Source: Myxococcales bacterium (GTDB lineage: Bacteria > Myxococcota_A > Polyangia > Polyangiales > JADJMO01). From it: a stretch of 64,000 nt of DNA. Positions 53,690-62,339 of the stretch are shown here, in pieces. The notes beneath the pieces were generated by a model, which was not told the DNA's origin, did no database searches, and saw only the letters and a program-made list of their open reading frames with translations. Position 1 is the stretch's first letter. Each line of letters opens with the position of its first letter. A program made the translations under genes and the position numbers. The DNA is taken from NCBI GenBank assembly GCA_016709545.1, contig JADJMO010000007.1, forward strand, positions 335,494 through 399,493, given 5' to 3'.

Positions 53690-55354
53690 TCAGCCCTCGG
53701 CGAGGAGCGCCGAGTCGGCGGCGTCGACGTCGCGCAGGAGGTCGACCCCGTGGCGGAGGAACCGCAGCGCCGCCGCGCGTGGGCGAGCGTCTCCCTGCGC
53801 GAGCGACCACTCCGCGTGTTCGCACAGCAGCGCGAGCGAGGTGGCGCGGCCGAGCGTCATCGCGAAGCGCCGGGCCCCGGCCTCCATGCCGGGCCGGTCG
53901 TCGCTGAACGCCCGCAGCACCCACCCGCGCGCGGCGTCGAAGGCCTGGCGCGCGACCTCCGCGGCCGCCACGAGGGCCGCGTCGCGCAGCGGCTGGGCGA
54001 GGCGGGCGAGCTCGCGGTCGAGCGCGGCGAGCCCGTCGCCGTGGCCGAGGGCGCGCAGCGTGTCGAGCGAGAGCACGTTGGTCGTGCCCTCCCAGATCGG
54101 GAGCACCTGCGCGTCGCGGAGCAGCACCGGCACCCCGGTGTTCTCCACGTAGCCGGCGCCGCCGAACACCTCGAGCGCTTCGCTGGCGACGGCGACGGCC
54201 TGCTTGCCGGTCTGCAGCTTGGCGATCGGCGTGAGCAGACGCAGGAGCTCGAGCTCGTCGGCGCTCGCCTCCTTGCACTCCTCGCGGCCGAGCAGCCCGA
54301 CCACCCGGAACGTGAGGAGGAAGGCCCCCTCGAACTCGGCCTGCATGCCGGCGAGGGTGTCGACGTGCAGCGGCTTGTCGGCGAGCTTGGCGCCGAACGC
54401 GACGCGGCGCTGGCCGTAGTCGCGAGACAGCGCGATCGCGCGGCGCATGCCGGACACGGCGCAGACCGCGTTCCAGGTGCGCGTCGCGTTCAGCATCGGC
54501 GTGATGGCGCGCACGCCGCCGTCGAGCCCCGCGACGGGCACCGCCACCGTACCGTGCAGCGAGAGCTCCGCGGTCGGCACCTTGCGCGTGCCGAGCTTGT
54601 CCTTGAGGCGGTGGACCGTGATGCCGTTGGAGCGACCGTCCTCGCGATCGCGCTCGAGGTAGAACAGCGCGAGGCCGCGACCCCCGGCCGGGTTGCCCTC
54701 GGGGCGCGCGAGGGTGAGGGCCATCTGGCTCGTGGTCGCCGAGGTGAACCACTTGTCGCCGAACAGCTGCCACTCGTCGCCGACCTTCCTGGCGACCGTC
54801 TCGGAGATGCCGACGTCGCTGCCACCGGTGCGCTCGGTCATCCACTGGCCGCTGGTCCAGGCGGTGGCCGGATCGCGGCTGATCAGGTGCGCGACCGCGC
54901 GGTCGATCAGCGGCTGGTTGCCGTGCACGAGGAGCGTGCGCGCGGCGCCGTCGGTCATCGCGAGGGGGCACGAGTACACGTCGGTCGAGGGAGCGAACAG
55001 GTAGACGAGCGCGAACTGGTGCACGCGGGAGAGCGCGCCGTGCTTGCGCTCGTAGGCCGTGCCGACCACCCCGTGCTCGGCGGCGATGCGGGCGGCCTCC
55101 TTCCACAGCGGGGAGACCTCGATGCGATCGACGCGGTTGCCCCACGCGTCCCACTGCACGAGCGTGGGCTCGTTCAGGCGATCCTCGAGCTGCATGCGGT
55201 AGAGGGAATCGCCGGCGAGCGCGCCCATCGCCGCGAGCGTGGGGAGGATGTCGTGCGCGGCGTCGGTCGGCAGGGCGCGCGCGAGGTAGCCGCGGAGGAC
55301 GCGGTCGTCGGCGAACGAGTCGCCGAGCGTGGGCGGGGACTGGACGAAGCTCAC
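53690..55354 (-). CDS. AidB-like acyl-CoA dehydrogenase
   Basis: AidB is a flavin-binding acyl-CoA dehydrogenase family protein that E. coli induces on alkylation damage and that binds DNA. The 554-residue product is close to AidB in length (about 540). It has the FAD-binding MTERTGGSDVG near residue 190, and the C-terminal EVFGGAGYVENTGVPVLLRD and LPIWEGTTNV, typical of the group. No membrane or signal sequences. The GTG start overlaps the stop of the EVE-domain gene (GTGA), so the two are coupled. In ordinary acyl-CoA dehydrogenases the length is near 390 residues, so AidB-like is preferred. Its activity is not established. Confidence 0.85.
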   Translation of the reverse strand: MSFVQSPPTLGDSFADDRVLRGYLARALPTDAAHDILPTLAAMGALAGDSLYRMQLEDRLNEPTLVQWDAWGNRVDRIEVSPLWKEAARIAAEHGVVGTAYERKHGALSRVHQFALVYLFAPSTDVYSCPLAMTDGAARTLLVHGNQPLIDRAVAHLISRDPATAWTSGQWMTERTGGSDVGISETVARKVGDEWQLFGDKWFTSATTSQMALTLARPEGNPAGGRGLALFYLERDREDGRSNGITVHRLKDKLGTRKVPTAELSLHGTVAVPVAGLDGGVRAITPMLNATRTWNAVCAVSGMRRAIALSRDYGQRRVAFGAKLADKPLHVDTLAGMQAEFEGAFLLTFRVVGLLGREECKEASADELELLRLLTPIAKLQTGKQAVAVASEALEVFGGAGYVENTGVPVLLRDAQVLPIWEGTTNVLSLDTLRALGHGDGLAALDRELARLAQPLRDAALVAAAEVARQAFDAARGWVLRAFSDDRPGMEAGARRFAMTLGRATSLALLCEHAEWSLAQGDARPRAAALRFLRHGVDLLRDVDAADSALLAEG

Positions 55355-55860
55355 TTCCCCACCTTCTCGGCCACCGGCTTGGCCTTCGGCGGGCGGCCGC
55401 TCGTGGCAGCGAGGCCGTGCAGGAAGGTCCACTGTGCGGCGGTGACGCGCGTGACCGACAGGCGGTTGCGCGTGAGCATCTGCATCTCGGCGAGCTCGGG
55501 GGCCTCCTTGATCGCGTCGAGCCCGACGGTCTTCTTGAGCGGGTAGGCCGGGGCGACGTCGACCACGCTCCAGTCCTCGCCGGGGGCGGTCGGGTCGGGG
55601 TAGGCGGCGCGGACGACCTTGACCACGCCGACGAGCTCCTTGCCCTCGTTCGAGTGGTAGAAGAAGCAGAGGTCGCCCTCCTTCATGGCGCGCAGGTTGT
55701 TGCGCGCCTCGAAGTTGCGGACGCCGTCCCACATCGTGCGGCCGTCCTGCTGCAGACGGGTCCACGCGTAGACCGTGGGTTCGCTCTTGATCAGCCAGTA
55801 GGACGGGACGGCCGCCGGGGGCGCGGCGGGCTTCTTCGGGGCGCGGGTCGTCTTCGGCAC
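55351..55860 (-). CDS. EVE domain protein (ThyN1/PUA-like)
   Basis: EVE domains have a PUA-like fold that reads modified bases in DNA or RNA. The 169-residue product has a Lys/Pro-rich N-terminal tail and the core pattern YWLIKSEPTVYAW, GRTMWDGVRNFEARNNLRAMKEGDLCFFYHS, then LVGVVKVVRAAYPDP and APAYPLKKTVGLDAIK, the full domain. The stop overlaps the start of the AidB-like gene. The GTG start is supported by TACCAT 6 nt upstream. Together with AidB it may make a DNA-damage response pair. The modified base recognised is unknown. Confidence 0.9.
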   Translation of the reverse strand: MPKTTRAPKKPAAPPAAVPSYWLIKSEPTVYAWTRLQQDGRTMWDGVRNFEARNNLRAMKEGDLCFFYHSNEGKELVGVVKVVRAAYPDPTAPGEDWSVVDVAPAYPLKKTVGLDAIKEAPELAEMQMLTRNRLSVTRVTAAQWTFLHGLAATSGRPPKAKPVAEKVGK

Positions 55861-55866
55861 CGGGCG

Positions 55867-55872
55867 ATGGTA
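55867..55872 (-). promoter_or_regulatory. Probable leaderless promoter -10 of the EVE/AidB pair
   Basis: TACCAT ends 6 nt before the GTG on the minus strand, within the 26-bp gap to a divergent gene. The gap is too short for separate classical promoters with leaders, which fits leaderless initiation. Confidence 0.45.
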
Positions 55873-55886
55873 GTACGCCCGAACCC

Positions 55887-56543
55887 ATGGGGACCATCGC
55901 GGTCGCTGGAATCAGCGGCTACACCGGACAACGGGTGCTTCCGGGCCTGCCCGCGGATGCGCGGCTGCTCTTGCGTCCGTCGACGGCGGGCCGCGCCCCG
56001 TGGAAGGACGACGCGCGCACGGTCGGGGTCGACCTGCTCGACGAGGAGGCGCTGACCGGCGCGCTCGCAGGCGTCGAGACCGTCGTCTGCCTCGTCGGTA
56101 CGACCCGCGCGCAGTTCCGCCCCGCGACGGACGACGAGCACGCGGTGAACTACGACACCGTCGACATCGGCATCCCCCGGGCGCTCGCCGCCGCGGGCAA
56201 GCGGGCGGGCGCGCGGCGCTTCGTCCTCCTGAGCTCGTTCGGGATCGAGAAGGGGCCCGGCGCCTATCCGGCGGCCAAGCGCGAGGCCGAGCGCGCCGTC
56301 CGCGAGAGCGGCCTCGGGTGGGTGGTGCTCCGCCCGAGCTTCATCGTGGGTCCCGGCCGCGCCGCGCCCCGCGCGCTCGACGTGTTCTGGGCGCCCGTGC
56401 GCCTGTTCGCGCGCGGCTTCGCCGACGATCTCCGCTCGATCGACGTGCAGGTGCTCGCGCGCGCGGTGTTGCGGACCGCGAGCTCGGCCGAGTGGGACGG
56501 TCGCGTGCTCGAGGGGCGTGACCTGCACGCGATCGCCGGATGA
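55887..56543 (+). CDS. Atypical SDR / NAD(P)-binding protein
   Basis: The 218-residue product is an NmrA/HSCARG-like atypical short-chain dehydrogenase. The Rossmann start is IAVAGISGYTGQRVLPGL with the GxxGxxG-type turn, then TVVCLVGTTRAQFRP, RFVLLSSFGIEKGPGAYPAAKREAE and LGWVVLRPSFIVGPG, the pattern of an epimerase/NmrA-like oxidoreductase. No typical YxxxK triad is certain. The stop overlaps the murB start (ATGA), so they are co-translated. It may be a redox sensor or reductase; the substrate is unknown. Confidence 0.82.
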   Translation: MGTIAVAGISGYTGQRVLPGLPADARLLLRPSTAGRAPWKDDARTVGVDLLDEEALTGALAGVETVVCLVGTTRAQFRPATDDEHAVNYDTVDIGIPRALAAAGKRAGARRFVLLSSFGIEKGPGAYPAAKREAERAVRESGLGWVVLRPSFIVGPGRAAPRALDVFWAPVRLFARGFADDLRSIDVQVLARAVLRTASSAEWDGRVLEGRDLHAIAG

Positions 56544-57565
56544 AGCTGCAGGAGCACGTCCCGCTCGCGCCGCGGACCACGTTCGCGCTCGGTGGTGCGG
56601 CACGCGGATTCGTCGAGGTGCACGACGAGGACGAGGTGCGCGAGGCGCTCGCCTTCGCCCGTTCGCGCGGCTGGCCGGTGCTCGTGCTCGGCGGCGGCAG
56701 CAACCTCGTCGTGGCCGACGCCGGCTTCGCGGGGCTCGTCCTCGCGATGGCGTCGCGGGGCGTGCGCGTCGACGACGGTGGGCTCGTCACCTGCGCGGCC
56801 GGCGAGCCGTGGGATCCGTTCGTCGAGGCCATGGTCGCGCGGGGTCTCGCGGGGCTCGAGTGCCTCGCGGGCATCCCTGGGCTCGTCGGCGCGACGCCCA
56901 TCCAGAACGTCGGGGCGTACGGCCAGGAGGTGAGCGCGTCGATCGTCCGCGTGCGCAGCCTCGCCGTCGACACCGGCGAGGCGCGCGAACGCACCACGGC
57001 GGAGTGCGGATTCGGGTACCGCTCGTCGATCTGGAAAACGGCCCCGATTCGCGAGGTCGTGACCGAGGTCACCTTCCAGCTGCGGCCGGGCGGCGCCGCG
57101 TCCGTACGCTACGACGAGCTCGCGCGCGCGCTCGCGAAGGAGCCGGACCAGAGCCTCGCCCGCGTGCGCGAGGTCATCCTCGGCCTGCGGCGTGCCAAGT
57201 CGATGGTCTACGATCCGCGGGACCCGAACCACCGCAGCGCGGGATCGTTCTTCATGAACCCCATCGTCGACGTCGCGGTCGCCGACGCGATCGCCGCGAG
57301 CACGGCGCCGGCCGTTCCGCCGCGCTTCCCCGCGGAGGGCGGCAAGGTGAAGCTCGCCGCGGCGTGGCTCATCGAGCGCGCAGGTTTCCCGAAGGGCACC
57401 CGTCGCGGCAACGTCGGCCAGTCCTCGGCGCACGCGCTCGCCCTCGTGCAACACGGTGGGGCCAGCGCCGCGGAGCTCGTGGCTTTCGCCGAGGAGATCG
57501 TGGCCGCGGTGCGGGTCCGCTTCGGCGTGACCCTCGAGGCCGAGCCGTTGCGCGTCGGGTTCTAG
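56540..57565 (+). CDS. murB: UDP-N-acetylenolpyruvoylglucosamine reductase
   Basis: MurB reduces UDP-GlcNAc-enolpyruvate to UDP-MurNAc with NADPH and FAD, the second committed step of peptidoglycan synthesis. The 341-residue product has the length of the E. coli enzyme. It has VLGGGSNLVVADAGFAGLVL for FAD, GIPGLVGATPIQNVGAYGQE, FGYRSSIWK with the active Arg, GSFFMNP with the catalytic Ser and LEAEPLRVG with the Glu. The start overlaps the SDR gene. Coupling to an SDR is unusual for murB, which is often found with mur genes; the neighbouring cell-wall genes are absent. Confidence 0.95.
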   Translation: MKLQEHVPLAPRTTFALGGAARGFVEVHDEDEVREALAFARSRGWPVLVLGGGSNLVVADAGFAGLVLAMASRGVRVDDGGLVTCAAGEPWDPFVEAMVARGLAGLECLAGIPGLVGATPIQNVGAYGQEVSASIVRVRSLAVDTGEARERTTAECGFGYRSSIWKTAPIREVVTEVTFQLRPGGAASVRYDELARALAKEPDQSLARVREVILGLRRAKSMVYDPRDPNHRSAGSFFMNPIVDVAVADAIAASTAPAVPPRFPAEGGKVKLAAAWLIERAGFPKGTRRGNVGQSSAHALALVQHGGASAAELVAFAEEIVAAVRVRFGVTLEAEPLRVGF

Positions 57566-57645
57566 CGAGACACGACGCGGCTTTCGGCATCAGAGGTCCG
57601 GCCGCGCTTCTCTGCCTGCCGTTTCGTCTCCCGCCGGGTGGCGTG

Positions 57646-57682
57646 GGTGGAGGGGGTTGGCTATCCTACGCGCCCCCTCACC
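57646..57682 (+). promoter_or_regulatory. Leader hairpin before the phospholipase D gene
   Basis: GGTG[G]AGGGGG and CCCCCTCACC form a 10-bp stem with one bulged G and a 16-nt loop. Its 3' side ends 4 nt before the ATG. It could hide the translation start and so regulate initiation; no ligand or factor is suggested. Confidence 0.35.
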
Positions 57683-57686
57683 TCCG

Positions 57687-58814
57687 ATGCCTGCACCGTC
57701 GATTCCTGGCCTCGAGCTCCTGCCCAACGCGGCGGAGGCCTACCGCGGCGTCCTGCAGGGCATCGAGCACGCGGAACGCTCGATCGACGTGCGCGCGTTC
57801 GTGTGGTGCGACGACCGAGCCGGCAACCGCCTGGCGGAGGCGCTCCTCGCCGCCGCCGAGCGGGGCGTGCGCGTCCGCGTGCGCAAGGACCGCATCGCCG
57901 CGCTCTACGAGTACATGACGGGCCCCGGGCAGAGCTTCTTCCACAAGCGGGTCGACCGCGTGCGCGCGCTCCAGGCCTGGATCCTCGGCCGCTTCTACGG
58001 GGCGGCGCCTCTCGTACCGCAGCAACCGAGCGATCTCGCGACCGCGCTCCTCGACCACCCCAACGTGACCGTCGAGCACGAGGCCAAGCGCTTCGATCAC
58101 GCCAAGGTGTTCACCTTCGACGACGACCGGCTCGTGCTCGGCAGCATGGGCATCGGCGACAACCACCACGACCACTGGCACGAGATGATGGTCGGCCTCC
58201 GGGGGCGCGAGCACGTGGAGCGCCTCGAGCAGCGGAGCCGCGGCGAGGCGCCGTTCGACCCGACGCGCGCCGTGGACTTCCTCGTCCACCGCCGCGGCGT
58301 GCACGCGCCCGCGAGCCTCGCCGACGACCGGGTCGCGCTGCTCGATCGCGCCCAGCACACCCTCGTCATCGCGATGGCGTACCTGGGCGACACGCGCTTC
58401 ACCAACGCCCTCGTCCGCGCGGCGGAGCGAGGCGTCTCGGTGCATCTGGTCACCTCGCGCTCCGACGTGAACGGGCACCTGAACCTCGCGACCTGCGACG
58501 CGCTCCTGCGCCGCACGCGCAAGTCGGGCAAGCTCACCATCTCGCTCACGCCACAGATGGTCCACGCCAAGGTCGTGGTGCTCGACGGGCGATTCGTCGA
58601 CCTCGGGTCGGCCAACTTCACGCGGCTGTCGCACGGGGTGTACGAGGAGGTGAACGTCTACCTCGACGACCCGGTGTTCGCCGCGCGGGTCGAGGCCGCG
58701 ATCGCCACGGTGGCCGACACGGGCGAACGCGTGGAGGGCCGCTTGAAGGGCGCCTCGCTGCCGGTGTTCCTCGAGCGGGTGGTCGTCGCCTACCAGACGC
58801 GAGGAACGGGGTGA
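57687..58814 (+). CDS. Cardiolipin synthase-like phospholipase D family protein
   Basis: This phosphatidyltransferase-like protein has two HKD motifs: HAKVFTFDDDRLVLGSMGIG near residue 140, and HAKVVVLDGRFVDLGSANFT near residue 290. Both have His, Lys and Asp spaced correctly. The 375-residue product lacks the membrane segments typical of ClsA and so resembles soluble ClsB/ClsC-like or nuclease-like PLDs. The ATG is preferred to a TTG 30 nt upstream. It follows the murB gene by about 120 bp and precedes hflX. Confidence 0.9.
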   Translation: MPAPSIPGLELLPNAAEAYRGVLQGIEHAERSIDVRAFVWCDDRAGNRLAEALLAAAERGVRVRVRKDRIAALYEYMTGPGQSFFHKRVDRVRALQAWILGRFYGAAPLVPQQPSDLATALLDHPNVTVEHEAKRFDHAKVFTFDDDRLVLGSMGIGDNHHDHWHEMMVGLRGREHVERLEQRSRGEAPFDPTRAVDFLVHRRGVHAPASLADDRVALLDRAQHTLVIAMAYLGDTRFTNALVRAAERGVSVHLVTSRSDVNGHLNLATCDALLRRTRKSGKLTISLTPQMVHAKVVVLDGRFVDLGSANFTRLSHGVYEEVNVYLDDPVFAARVEAAIATVADTGERVEGRLKGASLPVFLERVVVAYQTRGTG

Positions 58815-58877
58815 ACCGCAGACCGAGAACAGCCGCTCCGGTCGACGCTCTCACCGTCGCGCGCTAGGTGGGCGGCC

Positions 58878-60251
58878 ATGACAGAACCCGAGCGCCCCGC
58901 GTGCGTGCTCGTCGCGGTGCAGCTCCCCGACGTCGACGATACCCAGCACGCGGCCGATCTCGCCGAGCTCGGACGCCTCTGCGCGACGCTGGGCCTCGAC
59001 GTCGTCGCCACCATCACCCAGCGCCGCCCCAACCTCGCGCACACCGCGGTGCTCGGGGAGGGCAAGCTCGGCGAGCTCGCGGCCCTGACCGGCGGCAGCG
59101 GTCACGTGGGCTCGACCGCGCCGCAGCGCAAGGACAAGGCGCGCCTCCGCCGTCAGGCCGAGGAGGGCGACCACCCGAGCGACGACGACGTGGACGAGGA
59201 CGACGAGCCGAGCGGTTCGGGGACACCGCGGCGCAAGCCGACGGTGGTCGTGGTCGACCACGAGCTCACGCCGAGCCAGATCCGCAACCTCGAGCGGGCC
59301 ACCTCCGCGGAGGTCATGGACCGCACGGGTGTCATCGTGGAGATCTTCCACCGCCACGCCAAGACGCGTGAGGCGCGCCTGCAGGTCGAGATCGCGCGGC
59401 TCACCTACGTGGCGCCGCGCATGCGGGAGAGCGGCGGCGGCGCGGAGCGACAGGCCGGGCGCGGCGCCGGCGAGAGCAACCTCGAGCTCGACCGCCGCAA
59501 GGTCCGCGACCGCATCGCCGAGCTGCGCGAGGAGCTCGCGGCCGTGCAGCGCGACCAGGACCAGCGGCGCCAGAACCGGCGGCAGGCCCGCCGCGTGGCG
59601 CTCGTCGGCTACACCAACGCCGGGAAGTCCTCGCTGATGCGGGCCCTGACCGGGAGCGACGTCCTCGTCGCCGACAAGCTGTTCGCCACGCTCGACACGA
59701 CCGTCCGTGCGCTGCACCCCGAGGTGAAGCCGCGCGTGCTCGTCAGCGACACGGTCGGCTTCATCCAGAAGCTGCCGCACGACCTCGTGGCCTCGTTCAA
59801 GTCCACGCTCGACGAGGCCCACGAGGCCTCGCTCCTGCTCTACGTGGTCGACGCGAGCGACCCGACCCACGAGCACCAGCTCGAGGTGACCCGCGAGGTG
59901 CTCGCCGAGATCGGCGCCGACGCGATCCCGAGCAAGCTCGTGCTCAACAAGTGCGACTGCCTCGACGACCTCTCGCGCGCGGCGCTGCGGGCCAAGCACC
60001 CCCGGGCCATCCTGCTCTCCGCGCGGGTGCCGGCCGACGTCGCGCGGCTGCGTCAGATCCTCGTCGACTTCTTCGACGAGGGCGCCGAGGAGGTCGAGCT
60101 CGTCGTGCCCTACGGCAAGCAGTCGCTCGTGGCGCAGATCCACGAGCGGGCCCGCGTGCTGTCGGAGACCTGGGACGAGGCCGGGGCCCACCTGCTCGTG
60201 CGAGCCCAGCCAGTCGAGCTCGACAAGCTGCGCAGCCTGCTCAGCCGTTAG
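58878..60251 (+). CDS. hflX: Ribosome-associated GTPase HflX
   Basis: HflX is a GTPase that binds the large ribosomal subunit and splits or rescues stalled ribosomes, mainly under heat or stress. The 457-residue product has the N-terminal domain (HTAVLGEGKLGELAALTG), then an acidic insert near residue 100 (SDDDVDEDDEPSGSG, not in all homologues), a coiled linker and the G domain from about residue 240: G1 GYTNAGKSS, G3 DTVGFIQKLPHDLV, and G4 NKCD. The C-terminal domain follows to the end. AGGTGGG lies before the ATG; a TAGGTG 7 nt upstream is one base off the leaderless pattern. Confidence 0.95.
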   Translation: MTEPERPACVLVAVQLPDVDDTQHAADLAELGRLCATLGLDVVATITQRRPNLAHTAVLGEGKLGELAALTGGSGHVGSTAPQRKDKARLRRQAEEGDHPSDDDVDEDDEPSGSGTPRRKPTVVVVDHELTPSQIRNLERATSAEVMDRTGVIVEIFHRHAKTREARLQVEIARLTYVAPRMRESGGGAERQAGRGAGESNLELDRRKVRDRIAELREELAAVQRDQDQRRQNRRQARRVALVGYTNAGKSSLMRALTGSDVLVADKLFATLDTTVRALHPEVKPRVLVSDTVGFIQKLPHDLVASFKSTLDEAHEASLLLYVVDASDPTHEHQLEVTREVLAEIGADAIPSKLVLNKCDCLDDLSRAALRAKHPRAILLSARVPADVARLRQILVDFFDEGAEEVELVVPYGKQSLVAQIHERARVLSETWDEAGAHLLVRAQPVELDKLRSLLSR

Positions 60252-60275
60252 GCCGCAAAAAAATCTTCCGGGGGC

Positions 60276-60298
60276 TGTCGATCTCCGGTCTCCTCGTC
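60276..60298 (+). promoter_or_regulatory. Candidate ECF42 promoter: TGTCGA-N13-CGTC
   Basis: TGTCGA at 60276-60281 and CGTC at 60295-60298 are spaced as expected for an ECF sigma factor. As I recall, ECF42 promoters carry TGTCGA in the -35 region and CGA/TC in the -10 region upstream of DGPF genes, so this would be the autoregulated promoter of the following DGPF-sigma unit. Confidence 0.55.
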
Positions 60299-60327
60299 CG
60301 ACTCCCGGGTGAAGGAGACCAGAACCG

Positions 60328-61080
60328 ATGCAATACGTGCTCTTGATCCACGCCGCCGAGTCCCGCCATGCCACCATGACCAAGGAGGCCGGCGCGGCCA
60401 TCATGGAGGCCTACGGCACCTACACCAAGGACCTGTTCGCGACGGGCCGGGCGGGGGACTGCGCCGCCCTCGAGGGCACCCACACCGCCACGACGGTTCG
60501 CGTCCGAGAGGGCAAGCGCGTGGTGAAGGACGGCCCGTTCGCCGAGACGCGCGAGCAGCTGGGCGGCTACTACACGCTGAACGCCGAGACCGAGGAGGAG
60601 GCGCTCGCCTGGGCGGCGAAGATCCCCGGCGCGAAGGAGGGCACCATCGAGGTGCGCCCGATCCCCGCCATGGGCATGCCCGCGGCCGCGCCGGGCAAGG
60701 CGCTCGACCCGAAGGCCCACAAGGAATACCTGCTGCTCATCTACGAGGACGAGGGCATGTGGGCGAAGCTGAGCGAGGCCGAGTCGAAGGCGATCTTCGG
60801 CAAGTACTACCAGTTCACCCAGGAGATCCAGGCCTCCGGGCACTACCTGGCGGGCGAACCGCTCGACAGCGTGAAGAAGGCCAAGAGCGTCCGCCTGGAG
60901 GGTGACCGGCGCGTGGTCCGCGACGGACCGTTCGCCGAGACGCGCGAGCAGCTCGGCGGCTACTACCGCATCCTCGCCAAGGACCTCGACGAGGCCATCG
61001 CGATCGCGGCCCGCGTGCCCGCGGCAGAGACCGGCACGATGGAGGTGCGTCCGGTGATGGACACCAGCGCGTACGCGTGA
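60328..61080 (+). CDS. DGPF domain protein with two tandem YCII-like domains
   Basis: This protein is made of two YCII/DGPF-type domains in tandem. Residues 1-115 have QYVLLIHAAESRHATMT and DGPFAETREQLGGYYTL; residues 130-250 repeat KEYLLLIYEDEGMWAKL and DGPFAETREQLGGYYRI. The 15-residue DGPF segment is identical in both halves, evidence for an internal duplication. DGPF proteins are co-encoded with ECF42 sigma factors; their activity is unclear. AAGGAG lies before the ATG, and the stop is 39 bp from the sigma factor start. Confidence 0.9.
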   Translation: MQYVLLIHAAESRHATMTKEAGAAIMEAYGTYTKDLFATGRAGDCAALEGTHTATTVRVREGKRVVKDGPFAETREQLGGYYTLNAETEEEALAWAAKIPGAKEGTIEVRPIPAMGMPAAAPGKALDPKAHKEYLLLIYEDEGMWAKLSEAESKAIFGKYYQFTQEIQASGHYLAGEPLDSVKKAKSVRLEGDRRVVRDGPFAETREQLGGYYRILAKDLDEAIAIAARVPAAETGTMEVRPVMDTSAYA

Positions 61081-61119
61081 GGTTGACCGCGGAGGGGCGA
61101 GCGTCGACGATCGCGGGCC

Positions 61120-62339
61120 GTGGAACCGGCCCGCGCCCTCGTCGACCTCGTCCGGGGCGAGCGCACGCGGCTCGTCGCGACTCTGGTTCGAAGTTACGGG
61201 TTCGATCTCGCGGAGGATTCGATCGACGCGGCGATCGAGGCCGCGCTGCAGCAGTGGCCGGTCGAGGGCACGCCCGCCTCGCCGCGGGCCTGGCTGCTCT
61301 CGGTCGCGCGACGACGGGCCATCGACGCCGTCCGCCACCGGGTCACCGCGGAGCAGGTGCACGACGCGCTCGCGCTCGTCGCCGACGAGGCCGCCGCCGA
61401 GGAGGAGGGCGCTCGGTTCCCCGACGACCGGCTGCGGCTCGTGTTCACCTGCTGCCACCCGCGATCGCGCGGGACGCCCAGGTGGCCCTCGCGCTGAGGT
61501 GGATCTCCGGCCTCTCGACCGAGGAGATCGCGCGCGCGTTCCTGGTCCCCGTGCCCACCATGGCCCAGCGGCTCACCCGCGCGAAGTCGAAGATCGAGGC
61601 CGCGCGCATCCCCTACGAGGTCCCCGAGGCGCGGGAGCTGCCGGAGCGGCTGTCGGCCGTGCTCGAGGTCACCTACGCGATCTTCAACGAGGGCTACGTG
61701 GCCACGGCGGGCAGCGCCCTCCAGCGGGTCGATCTCGCCGAGGAGGCGCTCCGCTTCGGCGAGCTCCTCGTGACGCTGCTCCCCGACGCCGAGGCGAGGG
61801 CGCTGCTCGCGCTCCTCTGGCTCGTGCACGCGCGCAGGGCGGCGCGCTGCACGGCCGAGGGAGACCTGGTCCCGCTCGAGGAGCAGGACCGCAGCACGTG
61901 GGACCGCGCGGCGATCGCGCGGGGCAAGGCGCTGCTCGCGGAGGCGCTCGCGACGGGGGCGCCGACCGCGTACGCGATCGAGGCCGCCATCCAGGCGCTG
62001 CACGACGACGCACCGAGCTTCGCGGCCACGGATTTTCGGCAGATCGTGACGCTGTACGGGATGCTGCGCGCGCGCACGGAGGCGCCGATCGTCGCGCTCA
62101 ACGAGGCGGTGGCCCGCGCGATGGTCGAGGGCCCGGAGCGCGCGCTCGCCGACGTGGAGGCGATCGAGGCGAGCGGAGCGCTCGGCGCGCACCACGCCGT
62201 GCCCGCCGCCAAGGCCGACCTCCTGCGTCGTCTCGGTCGGGTCGAAGAGGCGCGAGCGGCCTACGACGCCGCGATCGCGACCGCCAAGAACGAGGTCGAG
62301 CGCCGCTTCCTCACGGCGCGACGGGCCGCGCTCTCGTGA
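61120..62339 (+). CDS. ECF42-type RNA polymerase sigma factor, one apparent 1-nt deletion
   Basis: ECF42 sigma factors have a C-terminal TPR-like extension and control DGPF genes. The first 115 residues have sigma region 2 (TRLVATLVRSYGFDLAEDSI, SPRAWLLSVARRRAIDAVRH) and LRLVFTCCHP. The rest, including region 4 (GLSTEEIARAFLVPVPTMAQRLTRAKSKI) and the extension with GYVATAG and VTLYGMLRARTEAPIVALNEA, is in another frame. Adding one C to the CCC run at 61458-61460 gives CCHPAIARDAQVALAL and one 406-residue protein, the normal length. A GTG start is chosen. The lesion is probably a sequence error. Confidence 0.85.

Noticed and set aside
60257..60263. A7 run just after hflX as a terminator.
   Set aside because: It is an A run on the coding strand with no stem before it; a terminator for hflX would need a T run.
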